From contig NZ_BQIP01000001.1 of assembly GCF_021602585.1 (NCBI RefSeq), positions 496,001 to 560,000 of the forward strand: 64,000 nt of DNA. The letters are read 5' to 3'. This document shows positions 34,850 through 42,920 of this stretch, piece by piece. Under the pieces are notes generated by a model. It was given only the letters and a program-made list of their open reading frames with translations. It made no database searches and was not told the DNA's origin. A program made the translations under genes and the position numbers. How positions within the stretch are numbered: position 1 is the stretch's first letter; the number at the start of each line of letters is the position of its first letter. Source of the stretch: Pseudomonas faucium. GTDB taxonomy: Bacteria; Pseudomonadota; Gammaproteobacteria; Pseudomonadales; Pseudomonadaceae.

Positions 34850-36307
34850 TCAGCGCGCTTGCAGGCCGCTTGGCGGGCAACGCTCGACCCAACGGGTCAG
34901 CTGTTCATGGGCATAGGCCAGCTGCAGCACGGCCTGGTCGGCCTGGGCCGGGCCGATGATCTGCAGGCCCATGGGCAGGCCGGCGGCGTTGAAGCCCACC
35001 GGCACGCTCATGCTCGGCAAGCCGGCCAGGGTGGCGCCGATCACCACCTCCATCCAGCGGTGGTAGGTGTCCATCGCCCGCCCGCCAACCACCTGCGGCC
35101 ACGGCACGGCTGCGTCGAAAGGAAACACCTGGGCCGCTGGCAACAGCAAAAAATCGTAACGCTCGAACAAGCTGGCCAATGCCTGGTACCAGGCACTGCG
35201 GTCGACTGACGCCTGGTACAGGTCCTGCGCGCCCAACCTCAGGCCGCCTTCCACCTCCCATTGCGCCTCGGGCTTGAGCAAGGCGCGCCTGGCCGGGTCG
35301 GCATAGGCCGCGCCCAGGTTGCCGTGCACCAGGAAGTGGCGGTGAGTGAGCCAGCAGCGCCACAAGCGCGCCGGCTCGAAGGCGGGCTGGCAGGCCTCGA
35401 CCTCGCAGCCCAGCTCGGCAAAATCCGCCAGCGCCGCTTCGCACAGCGCCATGACCCCATCGTCCATCGGCAGGTAGCCGTCATAGTCGCCCAGCCAGCC
35501 CAGCCGCGCGCCCTTGAAGCTGCGCGACAACTGCGCCGCGAAATCGATGGGGCCGGCGTTGATCGACAACGGCACACGCGGGTCGTGCCCGGCCTGCACG
35601 GTCAGCAACCGCGCCACATCCTGCACGCTGCGCCCCATCGGGCCTTCAGTGGCCAACTGCTGCACGAACAGTTCCGGCGTCGGCCCGAACGGCACTCGGC
35701 CTTGCGAGGGGCGCAGGCCGTAGACGTTGTTGAACGCCGCCGGGTTGCGCAGCGAGCCCATCATGTCGCTGCCGTCGGCCACCGGCAGCAGGCGCATGGC
35801 CAGCGCCGCCGCCGCCCCGCCGCTGCTGCCGCCGGCCACGCGGCTGTAGTCATAGGCATTGGTGGTGGTGCCGAACAGCGTGTTGTAGCTCTGCGAGCCC
35901 AGGCCGAACTCCGGCACGTTGCTCTTGCCGACGATGATCGCCCCGCTCGCGCGCATCCGCGCCACGCTGATCGCATCCTCGCTCGGCACCTGCTCGGCGA
36001 ACAGTGGCGAGCCCAGGGTGGTGCGCAGCCCGGCGGTGGCGGCCAGGTCCTTGATCGCCTGGGGCATGCCGTGCATCCAGCCGCGTGACTGGCCGCGCGC
36101 CAGTTCGCGGTCGCGCTCGTCGGCCTCGGCCAGCACCGCCTCGGCATCCCGCAACGACACCAGCGCATTGACCTTGGGGTTGAACCGCTCGATCTGCGCC
36201 AGATACGCCTGCATCACCTCACGGCAGGAATACTGGCGGGCATGGATCGCCTGGGACAGCGCCTCGGCGTCGAGGCTGACGATCGGGTCGATGGCTAACG
36301 CGTTCAC
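34850..36307 (-). CDS. amidase signature family hydrolase
   Basis: A 485-residue cytoplasmic amidase. It has the Ser-cisSer-Lys triad: K86 in A-I-K-D, S161 in A-G-G-S-S-G-G and nucleophile S185 in M-G-S-L-R-N-P-A. The segment D-M-M-G-S replaces the more usual D-x-G-G-S, which is tolerated in some members. It begins with GTG at 36307, with GGAG 7 bases upstream; this GTG overlaps the stop of the MFS gene (GTGA), so the two are translationally coupled. Together with the M20 hydrolase it points to uptake and hydrolysis of an N-acyl or amide compound, identity unknown. Confidence 0.9.
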   Translation of the reverse strand: MNALAIDPIVSLDAEALSQAIHARQYSCREVMQAYLAQIERFNPKVNALVSLRDAEAVLAEADERDRELARGQSRGWMHGMPQAIKDLAATAGLRTTLGSPLFAEQVPSEDAISVARMRASGAIIVGKSNVPEFGLGSQSYNTLFGTTTNAYDYSRVAGGSSGGAAAALAMRLLPVADGSDMMGSLRNPAAFNNVYGLRPSQGRVPFGPTPELFVQQLATEGPMGRSVQDVARLLTVQAGHDPRVPLSINAGPIDFAAQLSRSFKGARLGWLGDYDGYLPMDDGVMALCEAALADFAELGCEVEACQPAFEPARLWRCWLTHRHFLVHGNLGAAYADPARRALLKPEAQWEVEGGLRLGAQDLYQASVDRSAWYQALASLFERYDFLLLPAAQVFPFDAAVPWPQVVGGRAMDTYHRWMEVVIGATLAGLPSMSVPVGFNAAGLPMGLQIIGPAQADQAVLQLAYAHEQLTRWVERCPPSGLQAR

Positions 36308-37614
36308 GGTTTCACTCCAAGGTTGTAGGCAACGGGTTTGGCGGCGCGCGGCGCCTCTTTCAGGCAGTAGGTGCCCAGCAGGGTCAGCAGGCAGGCGAAC
36401 AGCACGTAGAACGACGGCGCCACCGGCGTGCCCAGCACCTTGCTCAGCCAGGTGACGATCAGCGGCGCAAAGCCGCCGAACACCATCACCGCCACGTTGT
36501 AGGCCACCGACACGCCGGTGGAGCGCACCGCCACCGGAAACTGCTCGGCCAGCGCGGTCGGCGCCGGGCCGAAGAAGCCGCCGATGGCCGTGCACAGCAG
36601 CAGCTGCATCACCAGCAGGCGCTCGATCGACGGCGCCGCCGCCACCCACACGTACAGCGGGTAGACCATCACGAAAAACGCCAGGGTAAAGGCCATCAGC
36701 ACCGGCCGCCGGCCGAGCCGGTCCGACAGCGCGCCGGCCAGCGGGATGACCACGGTCATCAGGCCCACGGCGAGCATCTGCACCAGCAGCACCTGGTCCA
36801 GCGGCAGGCCGAGGTTCTTGTGGGCGAAGGTCGGCATGTTCACCAGCACCACGTAGAACGACACCGTCGCGCCACAGGCCAGGCCCATCGACACCAGCAG
36901 GCTGCGCCGATGTTCACGCAGCACCTGCAGCAGCCCGGGCGCCTCGCCCTTGGCCTGCTTGCGCGCTTCGAGAAACTCCTCGGGCTCTTCCATGTGCTTG
37001 CGAATCCACAGCCCCACCGGCCCGATCAGCAAGCCGAGCACGAATGGAATCCGCCAGCCCCAGCTGTCCAGCGCCTCAGGCGTGCACAGGTGGGTCACCA
37101 GCGCGACCATCGCCGCCCCCGAGAACACCGCCAGGCACTGCCCCACCAGCTGCCACGAGCCATACAGCCCCTTGCGATGGGCCGGCGCACTTTCCACCAG
37201 AAACGCCGTGGCGCTGGCGTACTCGCCGCCGGTGGCAAAGCCCTGCAGCATGCGCGCCACCACGATCAGCAGCGGCGCGCCCATGCCGATGGCCAGGTAG
37301 CTGGGGGCGAAGGCGATCATCGCGATGGACACGGTCATCAGCCGAATGATCAGCTGCATCGCCGCCTTGCGCCCCTTGCGGTCGGCATACACGCCCAGCA
37401 GCACGCCGCCCACCGGGCGCATGAAAAAGCCCACGCCGAAGGTGGCCAGGGCCATCAGCAGCGAAGCGTATTCGTCGTCGGAGGGGAAGAACTGGCGGGC
37501 GATGATGCTCGCCAGGAAGCCGTACACGATGAAGTCGTACCACTCCAGGGCATTGCCGATGACGGCCGCGACCACTTGCCGGGTACGCGACGCGCCTGTA
37601 TTGGAAATCTGCAT
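36304..37614 (-). CDS. MFS transporter, MHS family
   Basis: A 436-residue inner-membrane symporter with about 12 helices. It has the MHS opening (G-N-A-L-E-W-Y-D-F-I-V-Y-G-F) and the D-R-K-G-R-K loop of the ProP/ShiA/KgtP group. It most likely imports the substrate of the amidase to which it is coupled by a 4-base overlap. The start at 37614 has GGAG 8 bases upstream; an ATG 10 codons earlier lacks a site. The M20 amidohydrolase gene lies 95 bases upstream on the same strand. Confidence 0.88.
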   Translation of the reverse strand: MQISNTGASRTRQVVAAVIGNALEWYDFIVYGFLASIIARQFFPSDDEYASLLMALATFGVGFFMRPVGGVLLGVYADRKGRKAAMQLIIRLMTVSIAMIAFAPSYLAIGMGAPLLIVVARMLQGFATGGEYASATAFLVESAPAHRKGLYGSWQLVGQCLAVFSGAAMVALVTHLCTPEALDSWGWRIPFVLGLLIGPVGLWIRKHMEEPEEFLEARKQAKGEAPGLLQVLREHRRSLLVSMGLACGATVSFYVVLVNMPTFAHKNLGLPLDQVLLVQMLAVGLMTVVIPLAGALSDRLGRRPVLMAFTLAFFVMVYPLYVWVAAAPSIERLLVMQLLLCTAIGGFFGPAPTALAEQFPVAVRSTGVSVAYNVAVMVFGGFAPLIVTWLSKVLGTPVAPSFYVLFACLLTLLGTYCLKEAPRAAKPVAYNLGVKP

Positions 37615-37709
37615 GCGGAACACTCCATTTCGGTTGGCCAGCAACGTTCAAGTGATCGCCCAGGCGCGGTCGCGCCCAGGTTCCAGCGGCAGTGGTCAAT
37701 ACAGGAAGG

Positions 37710-38885
37710 TCAGGCCGGCGCGAGCCAGCGTTCCGCCAACGCGCCCCAGTAGGCCGCGCCGGTCAGCAGGATGTCGTCGTTGAAGTCGTAGGCGGGGTTG
37801 TGCACCATCGGCCGCTTTTCACCGTTGCCGATGAACAGGTAAGCGCCCGGGCAGCGCTGCAGCATCCAGGCGAAGTCCTCGCTGCCCATCAGCTTGCGGG
37901 TGTTGCCATCCACCGCCTCGGCGCCGAGCAGCTCGACCCCGACCTGGGTGGCAAAGGCGTTTTCCGCAGCATGGTTGACCAGCACCGGGTAGGCCGGGCG
38001 GTGCTCGATGGTGCTGGTGCAGCCAAAGCTCTCCGCCTGCTGGGTGATGATTGCCCGCACCCGCTCCAGCGTCTGCGCCCGCACTTTCGCATCCAGCGCG
38101 CGCAGGCTCAGGCGCAGCAGCGCTTGCTGTGGAATGACGTTGGCCGCCTCCCCCGCCTGCAGCGCCCCGACCGTCACCACCGCCGCTTCCTGGGCATCGA
38201 TATTGCGCGCCACCACCGTCTGCAGCGCCATCACCACACTGGCCGCCGCCACCAGCGGGTCGACCGTCAGGTGCGGCATCGAGCCATGCCCGCCGACGCC
38301 GTCGAGGGTTACCGTGAGCAAGTCCTGCGAAGCCATCATCGGCCCCTCGCGAAAGCCCAGGTGCCCCGCCGGCAGCCCCGGCATGTTGTGCATGCCGAAC
38401 AGCGCATCGCAGGGGAAGCGCTCGAGCAAGCCATCGGCCAGCATCGCCTCTGCCCCGCCCTGGCCCTCCTCGGCCGGCTGGAAGATCAGCGTCAGCGTGC
38501 CATCGAACTGCCGCGTCGCCGCCAGGTAGCGCGCCGCGCCCAGCAGCATGGTGGTGTGCCCGTCGTGGCCGCAGGCGTGCATGCAACCCTGGTGGCGGCT
38601 GCTGTATGCGGCGCCGGTGGCCTCGACGATGGGCAGTGCGTCCATGTCGGCGCGCAGGCCCAGCTTGCGCGGGCTGCTGCCGTTGCGCAGCACGCCGACC
38701 ACACCGGTCTTGCCGATGCCGGTGTGCACTTCATAGCCCCACTGCTGCAGCAAGGACGCGACCAGGGCTGAGGTGCGGCTTTCTTCGAAACCGAGTTCGG
38801 GGTGGGCGTGTATATCGTGGCGGATGGCGTGCAGGTCGCTGGCCACGTCATTGAGCCAGGCCAGGATGTGCTGATGCTGCGACAT
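37710..38885 (-). CDS. M20 family amidohydrolase (hippurate hydrolase-like)
   Basis: A 391-residue metallo-amidohydrolase. Metal-binding motifs are visible: H-A-H-P-E-L, C-M-H-A-C-G-H-D-G-H (cysteine and histidines) and P-A-E-E-G with catalytic glutamates. Relatives cleave N-acyl amino acids such as hippurate or N-acetyl amino acids, or indole-3-acetyl conjugates. The start at 38885 follows AGGAGA. It is the first gene of the minus-strand set M20-MFS-amidase, with the IclR gene after it. The combination suggests a dedicated N-acyl or amide nitrogen source pathway. Confidence 0.9.
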   Translation of the reverse strand: MSQHQHILAWLNDVASDLHAIRHDIHAHPELGFEESRTSALVASLLQQWGYEVHTGIGKTGVVGVLRNGSSPRKLGLRADMDALPIVEATGAAYSSRHQGCMHACGHDGHTTMLLGAARYLAATRQFDGTLTLIFQPAEEGQGGAEAMLADGLLERFPCDALFGMHNMPGLPAGHLGFREGPMMASQDLLTVTLDGVGGHGSMPHLTVDPLVAAASVVMALQTVVARNIDAQEAAVVTVGALQAGEAANVIPQQALLRLSLRALDAKVRAQTLERVRAIITQQAESFGCTSTIEHRPAYPVLVNHAAENAFATQVGVELLGAEAVDGNTRKLMGSEDFAWMLQRCPGAYLFIGNGEKRPMVHNPAYDFNDDILLTGAAYWGALAERWLAPA

Positions 38886-39542
38886 GGGGAATCTCCTCGC
38901 GCGGGTGGGTCCCGTTTTTTGTTGTTCGCTTGAGATCACGACGGGGGAAAAGGCAGGTCGTGGGTGGGGACAGATAAGCGCGAGTGGGGGTGGGAGCACA
39001 ATGGAATGTGGTTCCACGTAGTGGAACTACGTTGTAGAGGGAAGGGTTTCATAGTCTTTGGTGGCGGATTGATCCGCGGTCCAGGGTGAAGCACTACTCA
39101 TGTGCGGGGTTGCTTTCATCGCGGATAAATCCGCTCCTACAAGGCCTCCGGCGCGCCGTATTCCGTCGCATTGCCATCATTTAATGGCCAATTGCCCAGC
39201 CGAAAACACACCCGTTCATCGGGCAAAAAATGCGACGCGATTCACTTTTTCAAAAATAATTTTGAGGTGAATCCAGCGCTCATTCTTCCCGCGCAAAACC
39301 CACTCCCTCCGGGGCCAATCGCCTATTTTCCGCGCCCTCAACCATCAATCGATAGCAATGCGACACCATTGCACCCGTTCACAAAACAAGGAAAAAATCG
39401 CCGCCGTCGCTGGAACTTCTCTTACGACGAGCTGCCCTACACGGCATTACTGGCAACACGATATTCATGTGCCAGTACCGAGTTTCAGGTCCACGCCAAC
39501 GGCGTTACAGGACGAACACCAAGCTTCATGGACGATGTACCG
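38886..39542. promoter_or_regulatory. 657-base spacer before the T6SS cluster
   Basis: It contains the upstream region of the M20 gene, a REP element at 39064-39140, and a markedly AT-richer stretch at about 39170-39300 that probably includes the T6SS promoter. An open frame in phase with the first T6SS gene extends back to 39171, but its residues look non-coding. I could not place a convincing sigma-54 or sigma-70 promoter. Confidence 0.4.
39064..39140. repeat. REP pair, GCGGAT-ATCCGC family
   Basis: Inverted arms at 39064-39079 (GCGGATTGATCCGCGG) and 39119-39140 (TCGCGGATAAATCCGC then TCCTAC) belong to the same family as the REPIN at 33740, but are more diverged. It separates the catabolic genes from the T6SS cluster. 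Confidence 0.7.
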
Positions 39543-40292
39543 ATGACACAGACGTTTGATGTCGAAGCACTGATCAGGCTGCGTGGCCAGACGCGGGCTA
39601 TTTCCGATGCGCTCAAGGCGCAGGCGTCGGATTACCTCGCCACCGTGGCCCCGCTGATCCGTCCGCAAACGCTGTTCGGCGAATACCTGCAGGGCGCGCA
39701 ACGCAGCAGCGGGCGCGAAACCCAGGGCCACTTCCAGTCGCTCATCGAACTCTACGAGCGCATCGGCTCGGCCTCCCCTTTCCAGCTGGTGAGCGAGCTG
39801 GACGTGCCGCTCAACCTCATCAGCACCACCCCCGAATTGTTCCCCCTCGAATACGACAAGGTGCTGGCCGAAAGCGGCCAGGTCATCCGCATCACCAGCC
39901 CAGTGCGCTGGGTGGTGGGCTTCCAGGGCTTCGAGCTGGCGCGCTTTCGCAGCGTCATCAACGACCCCAATCGCAGCAGCGCCGAGCTGTACCGCTTCGT
40001 GGTGCACTACCTGGTGCTGTTCTACTGCCTGAGCAAGTCGCCCGGCCTTGGCCGGCTGTTCGAAGGCCTGCGCTTCGGCCTGAGCTTCGAGCGCCTCAAG
40101 GGCCTGGGCGACCTGCCGTTCTGCGTCATCAGCGCGCCGGTGCGTTCGGAGCTTCCCGACGATTCGGTCATCCGCAGCAGCACGCAGATTGCCGGCAACA
40201 CCAGCTTCGAAGAGCTGGTGGGCCGCGACAACATCCTGGAAATGAACGACGAAATCCGTCAGCGCCTGCTGCTGACGATCGAAGGACTGTAA
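39543..40292 (+). CDS. T6SS-cluster protein of unknown function, first gene of the operon
   Basis: A 249-residue soluble-looking protein with no signal peptide or membrane helix. It does not show the ImpA_N domain of TssA, nor any other T6SS core signature I know. The middle has a strand-rich section (I-T-S-P-V-R-W-V-V-G-F) followed by a helical section (Y-R-F-V-V-H-Y-L-V-L-F-Y). It lies 62 bases upstream of tssB on the same strand, so it most likely belongs to the T6SS transcript. Start is uncertain: 39543 or 39528, both with weak ribosome sites. A perfect hairpin separates it from tssB. Confidence 0.6.
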   Translation: MTQTFDVEALIRLRGQTRAISDALKAQASDYLATVAPLIRPQTLFGEYLQGAQRSSGRETQGHFQSLIELYERIGSASPFQLVSELDVPLNLISTTPELFPLEYDKVLAESGQVIRITSPVRWVVGFQGFELARFRSVINDPNRSSAELYRFVVHYLVLFYCLSKSPGLGRLFEGLRFGLSFERLKGLGDLPFCVISAPVRSELPDDSVIRSSTQIAGNTSFEELVGRDNILEMNDEIRQRLLLTIEGL

Positions 40293-40293
40293 C

Positions 40294-40317
40294 GCGCGGC
40301 CCGCTACCGGGCCGCGC
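40294..40317 (+). other. perfect GC-rich hairpin between the first T6SS gene and tssB
   Basis: A 10-base perfect stem (40294-40303 with 40308-40317) has a CTAC loop and starts two bases after the stop of the first gene. There is no T run, so it is more likely an mRNA-stabilising or partial-termination element than a full terminator. Confidence 0.6.
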
Positions 40318-40354
40318 CAAGTTTCGCAGCGAATTGCTCGCATTGGAGATCACG

Positions 40355-40888
40355 ATGGCGAAGAAGGAAAGTACCCAGCACAAACTCGACCGCGTTCGCG
40401 CGCCGCGGGTCCACATCACCTACGACGTGGACATCGGCGATGCGATCGAGAAAAAGGAACTGCCCTTCGTCGTCGGCGTGCTGGGCGATTTCTCCGGCAA
40501 CCCGCTGGAGCCCTTGCCCAAGCTCAAGGACCGCAAGTTCGTGTTCATCGACCGCGACAACTTCAACGGCGTGCTCAAGGGCATCAAGCCGCGCCTGACC
40601 TACCGCGTCGACAACACCCTGGCCAAGAACGGCACCCAGCTGGGCGTGGAGCTGAACTTCAACAGCATGGAAGACTTCGAGCCGCAGAACGTGGTCAAGC
40701 AGGTCGAGCCGCTGCGCAAGCTGCTGGAAGTGCGCAACAAGCTGGCTGACCTGCGCAACAAGATGGGCGGCAACGACAAGCTCGAAGAGCTGCTGATGGA
40801 CGTGCTGCAAAACACCGAGAAGCTGAAAACCCTGGGCAAGGAATTCGGTCGCGAGGCCGCCGTCCCCGCCGCCGACGGCAACGAGTAA
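40355..40888 (+). CDS. tssB: T6SS contractile sheath small subunit TssB
   Basis: A 177-residue TssB/VipA/ImpB protein. Together with TssC it forms the cytoplasmic contractile sheath around the Hcp tube. Family features include the R-V-H-I-T-Y-D-V near residue 23, L-P-F-V-V-G-V-L-G-D-F-S-G strand, F-V-F-I-D-R-D-N-F segment and the C-terminal helix L-R-K-L-L-E-V-R-N-K-L that joins TssC. The start at 40355 follows TTGGAGA. It is 14 bases upstream of tssC. Confidence 0.96.
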   Translation: MAKKESTQHKLDRVRAPRVHITYDVDIGDAIEKKELPFVVGVLGDFSGNPLEPLPKLKDRKFVFIDRDNFNGVLKGIKPRLTYRVDNTLAKNGTQLGVELNFNSMEDFEPQNVVKQVEPLRKLLEVRNKLADLRNKMGGNDKLEELLMDVLQNTEKLKTLGKEFGREAAVPAADGNE

Positions 40889-40902
40889 GCAGGAGCCAGA
40901 CG

Positions 40903-42405
40903 ATGACCGACAAACAAGCACTGCCGCAGCAGGACACCGACCTGGTCGAAGTCGAGCACTTCGCCCCGCAGGCCTCGCTGCTCGACAGCATCATTTCCGA
41001 AAGCCGCGTGGCCCGCTCGGAAACCGAACGCAGCCGCACCCGCGACCTGATCGGTGAACTGGTCGGCCAGGTACTGGAAGGCGAACTGACGCCGAGCAAG
41101 GACCTGATCGCGGTACTGGATGCACGCATCGCCGAAATCGACGCGATGCTCTCCGAGCAGATGAACGAGATCATGCACGCCCGCGAGTTCCAGCAGTTGG
41201 AGGCTTCGTGGCGCGGCCTGAAGTACCAGGTCGACCAGACCGAAACCAGCACCACGCTGAAGATCCACCTGCTCAACGCCTCGAAGAAAGACCTGGTGCG
41301 CGATCTGAAGGCTGCCAGCGAATTCGACCAGAGCGCGCTGTTCAAGAAAATCTACGAAGAGGAATACGGCACCTTTGGCGGCGCGCCATTCGGCATGCTG
41401 CTGGGCGACTACGAGTTCACCCGCAGCCCCGAAGACATGTACCTGCTCGAAGAAATCTCGCACGTCGCCGCCGCTGCCCACGCACCGTTCATTTCGGCTG
41501 CCTCGCCCGAGCTGTTCGGCTGGGACTCGTTCACCGACATGTCCGGCCCGCGCGACCTGGCGAAGATCTTCGACACCGTCGAGTACGCCAAGTGGAAGTC
41601 GTTCCGCGCCTCGGAAGACTCGCGCTACGTCGGCCTGACCTTGCCCCATGTGCTTGGCCGCCTGCCCTACGGCCCGGATACCGTGCCGGTGGACGAATTC
41701 AATTTCGTCGAAAGCGTCGACGGCCGCGACCACAACAAGTACCTGTGGATGAACGCCGCCTACGCCCTGGGCACGCGCGTCACCGACGCCTTCTCGCGCT
41801 ACGGCTGGTGCGTGGCGATTCGTGGCGTGGAAGGCGGAGGCCTGGTCGAAGGGCTGCCGACCCACACCTTCAAGACCGACGACGGCGAAGTCGCGCTTAA
41901 GTGCCCGACTGAAATCGCTATCACCGACCGCCGCGAAAAAGAGCTGTCGGACCTGGGCTTCATCCCCCTGGTGCACTGCAAGGGCACCGACTACGCCGCG
42001 TTCTTCGGCACCCAGTCGGCACAGAAGCAGAAGCAGTACAACACCGACATTGCCAACGCCAACGCACGCCTGTCGGCGCAGCTGCAGTACATCTTCGCCA
42101 CTTCGCGCATCGCCCACTACATGAAGGCGATCATGCGCGACAAGATCGGCAGCTTTGCCTCGCGCAAGGACGTCGAGTCGTTCCTCAACGAATGGCTGGC
42201 TGACTACGTGCTGCTCGACGACACCGCGGGCCAGGAGGCCAAGGCCAAGTTCCCGCTGCGCGAAGCCAGTGTCGAGGTCGTGGAAGTGCCCGGCAAGCCG
42301 GGTGCCTACAAGGCCGTGGCGTTCCTGCGCCCGCACTACCAGCTCGACGAACTGACCGCCTCGCTGCGCCTGGTCGCCGAACTTCCGCAATCCACCCGTA
42401 GCTGA
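40903..42405 (+). CDS. tssC: T6SS contractile sheath large subunit TssC
   Basis: A 500-residue TssC/VipB/ImpC protein. It has the conserved W-R-G-L-K-Y (about 104), the G-x-x-F-G-M-L-L-G-D-Y-E-F region (about 160), and a C-terminal A-x-L-R-P-H-Y-Q-L-D-E-L-T-A-S-L-R-L-V. It interlocks with TssB into the sheath that is disassembled by ClpV after firing. The ATG at 40903 follows CAGGAGC. Length is normal. Only 32 bases separate it from tssE. Confidence 0.97.
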   Translation: MTDKQALPQQDTDLVEVEHFAPQASLLDSIISESRVARSETERSRTRDLIGELVGQVLEGELTPSKDLIAVLDARIAEIDAMLSEQMNEIMHAREFQQLEASWRGLKYQVDQTETSTTLKIHLLNASKKDLVRDLKAASEFDQSALFKKIYEEEYGTFGGAPFGMLLGDYEFTRSPEDMYLLEEISHVAAAAHAPFISAASPELFGWDSFTDMSGPRDLAKIFDTVEYAKWKSFRASEDSRYVGLTLPHVLGRLPYGPDTVPVDEFNFVESVDGRDHNKYLWMNAAYALGTRVTDAFSRYGWCVAIRGVEGGGLVEGLPTHTFKTDDGEVALKCPTEIAITDRREKELSDLGFIPLVHCKGTDYAAFFGTQSAQKQKQYNTDIANANARLSAQLQYIFATSRIAHYMKAIMRDKIGSFASRKDVESFLNEWLADYVLLDDTAGQEAKAKFPLREASVEVVEVPGKPGAYKAVAFLRPHYQLDELTASLRLVAELPQSTRS

Positions 42406-42437
42406 TCGAACCCAGGCCAGGAAGGCGCAGTTCACCC

Positions 42438-42920
42438 ATGAGCCGTCACTACCAATTGGTACCCACGCTGCTCGATCGCTTGCTCGATGATGTACCGCAT
42501 CAGGCAAGCGAGGCGGTGTCCGGGCGCCTGTGCTCTTTGGCCGATTACAAGGCCAGCCTGATCCGCGACCTCGAGGTGCTGGTCAATACCCGCCAGTGCC
42601 TGGTCGCCGAGCGCCTGGGCAGCCATCCGCAACTGGCCGGCAGCATCCTTGAGTACGGCATGCCCGACTTCACCAGCAAGGGCGTGCTCAACCCCGAGGA
42701 CCGGCGGTTGATCCAGGCGCAGCTGGAACGCGCCATCAGCGTGGGCGACAAACGCTTTCGCGCGGTGCGCGTGCAATTGATGAACCAGCAAGTGGGCCAC
42801 CGCATGCTGACCTTCCGGGTCGATGCGGTGCTGCACCTGCAGGACGCCACGCGCCAGGTGTCCTTCGATGCGGTACTCCAGGTCAATACCCAAGAATACA
42901 AAGTGCAGAACCTCAACTGA
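42438..42920 (+). CDS. tssE: T6SS baseplate wedge protein TssE (gp25-like)
   Basis: A 160-residue TssE/HsiF protein, homologous to phage T4 gp25, which anchors the sheath to the baseplate. The family opening P-T-L-L-D-R-L-L-D and the E-x-R-L sheath-initiating helix region (here A-E-R-L-G-S, about 57) are present, followed by Y-G-M-P-D-F. Its stop overlaps the tssF start by one base (TGATG), the usual tssE-tssF-tssG block. Confidence 0.95.
   Translation: MSRHYQLVPTLLDRLLDDVPHQASEAVSGRLCSLADYKASLIRDLEVLVNTRQCLVAERLGSHPQLAGSILEYGMPDFTSKGVLNPEDRRLIQAQLERAISVGDKRFRAVRVQLMNQQVGHRMLTFRVDAVLHLQDATRQVSFDAVLQVNTQEYKVQNLN

Noticed and set aside
39170-39480. Possible sigma-54 promoters with TGGC and GC words upstream of the T6SS cluster
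   Set aside because: None has the GG and GC pair at the required 10-base spacing with the right flanks.
39171-39542. N-terminal extension of the first T6SS gene back to 39171
   Set aside because: The added residues are proline-, asparagine- and arginine-rich with no structure, the DNA is AT-rich and promoter-like, and no ribosome site supports the start.
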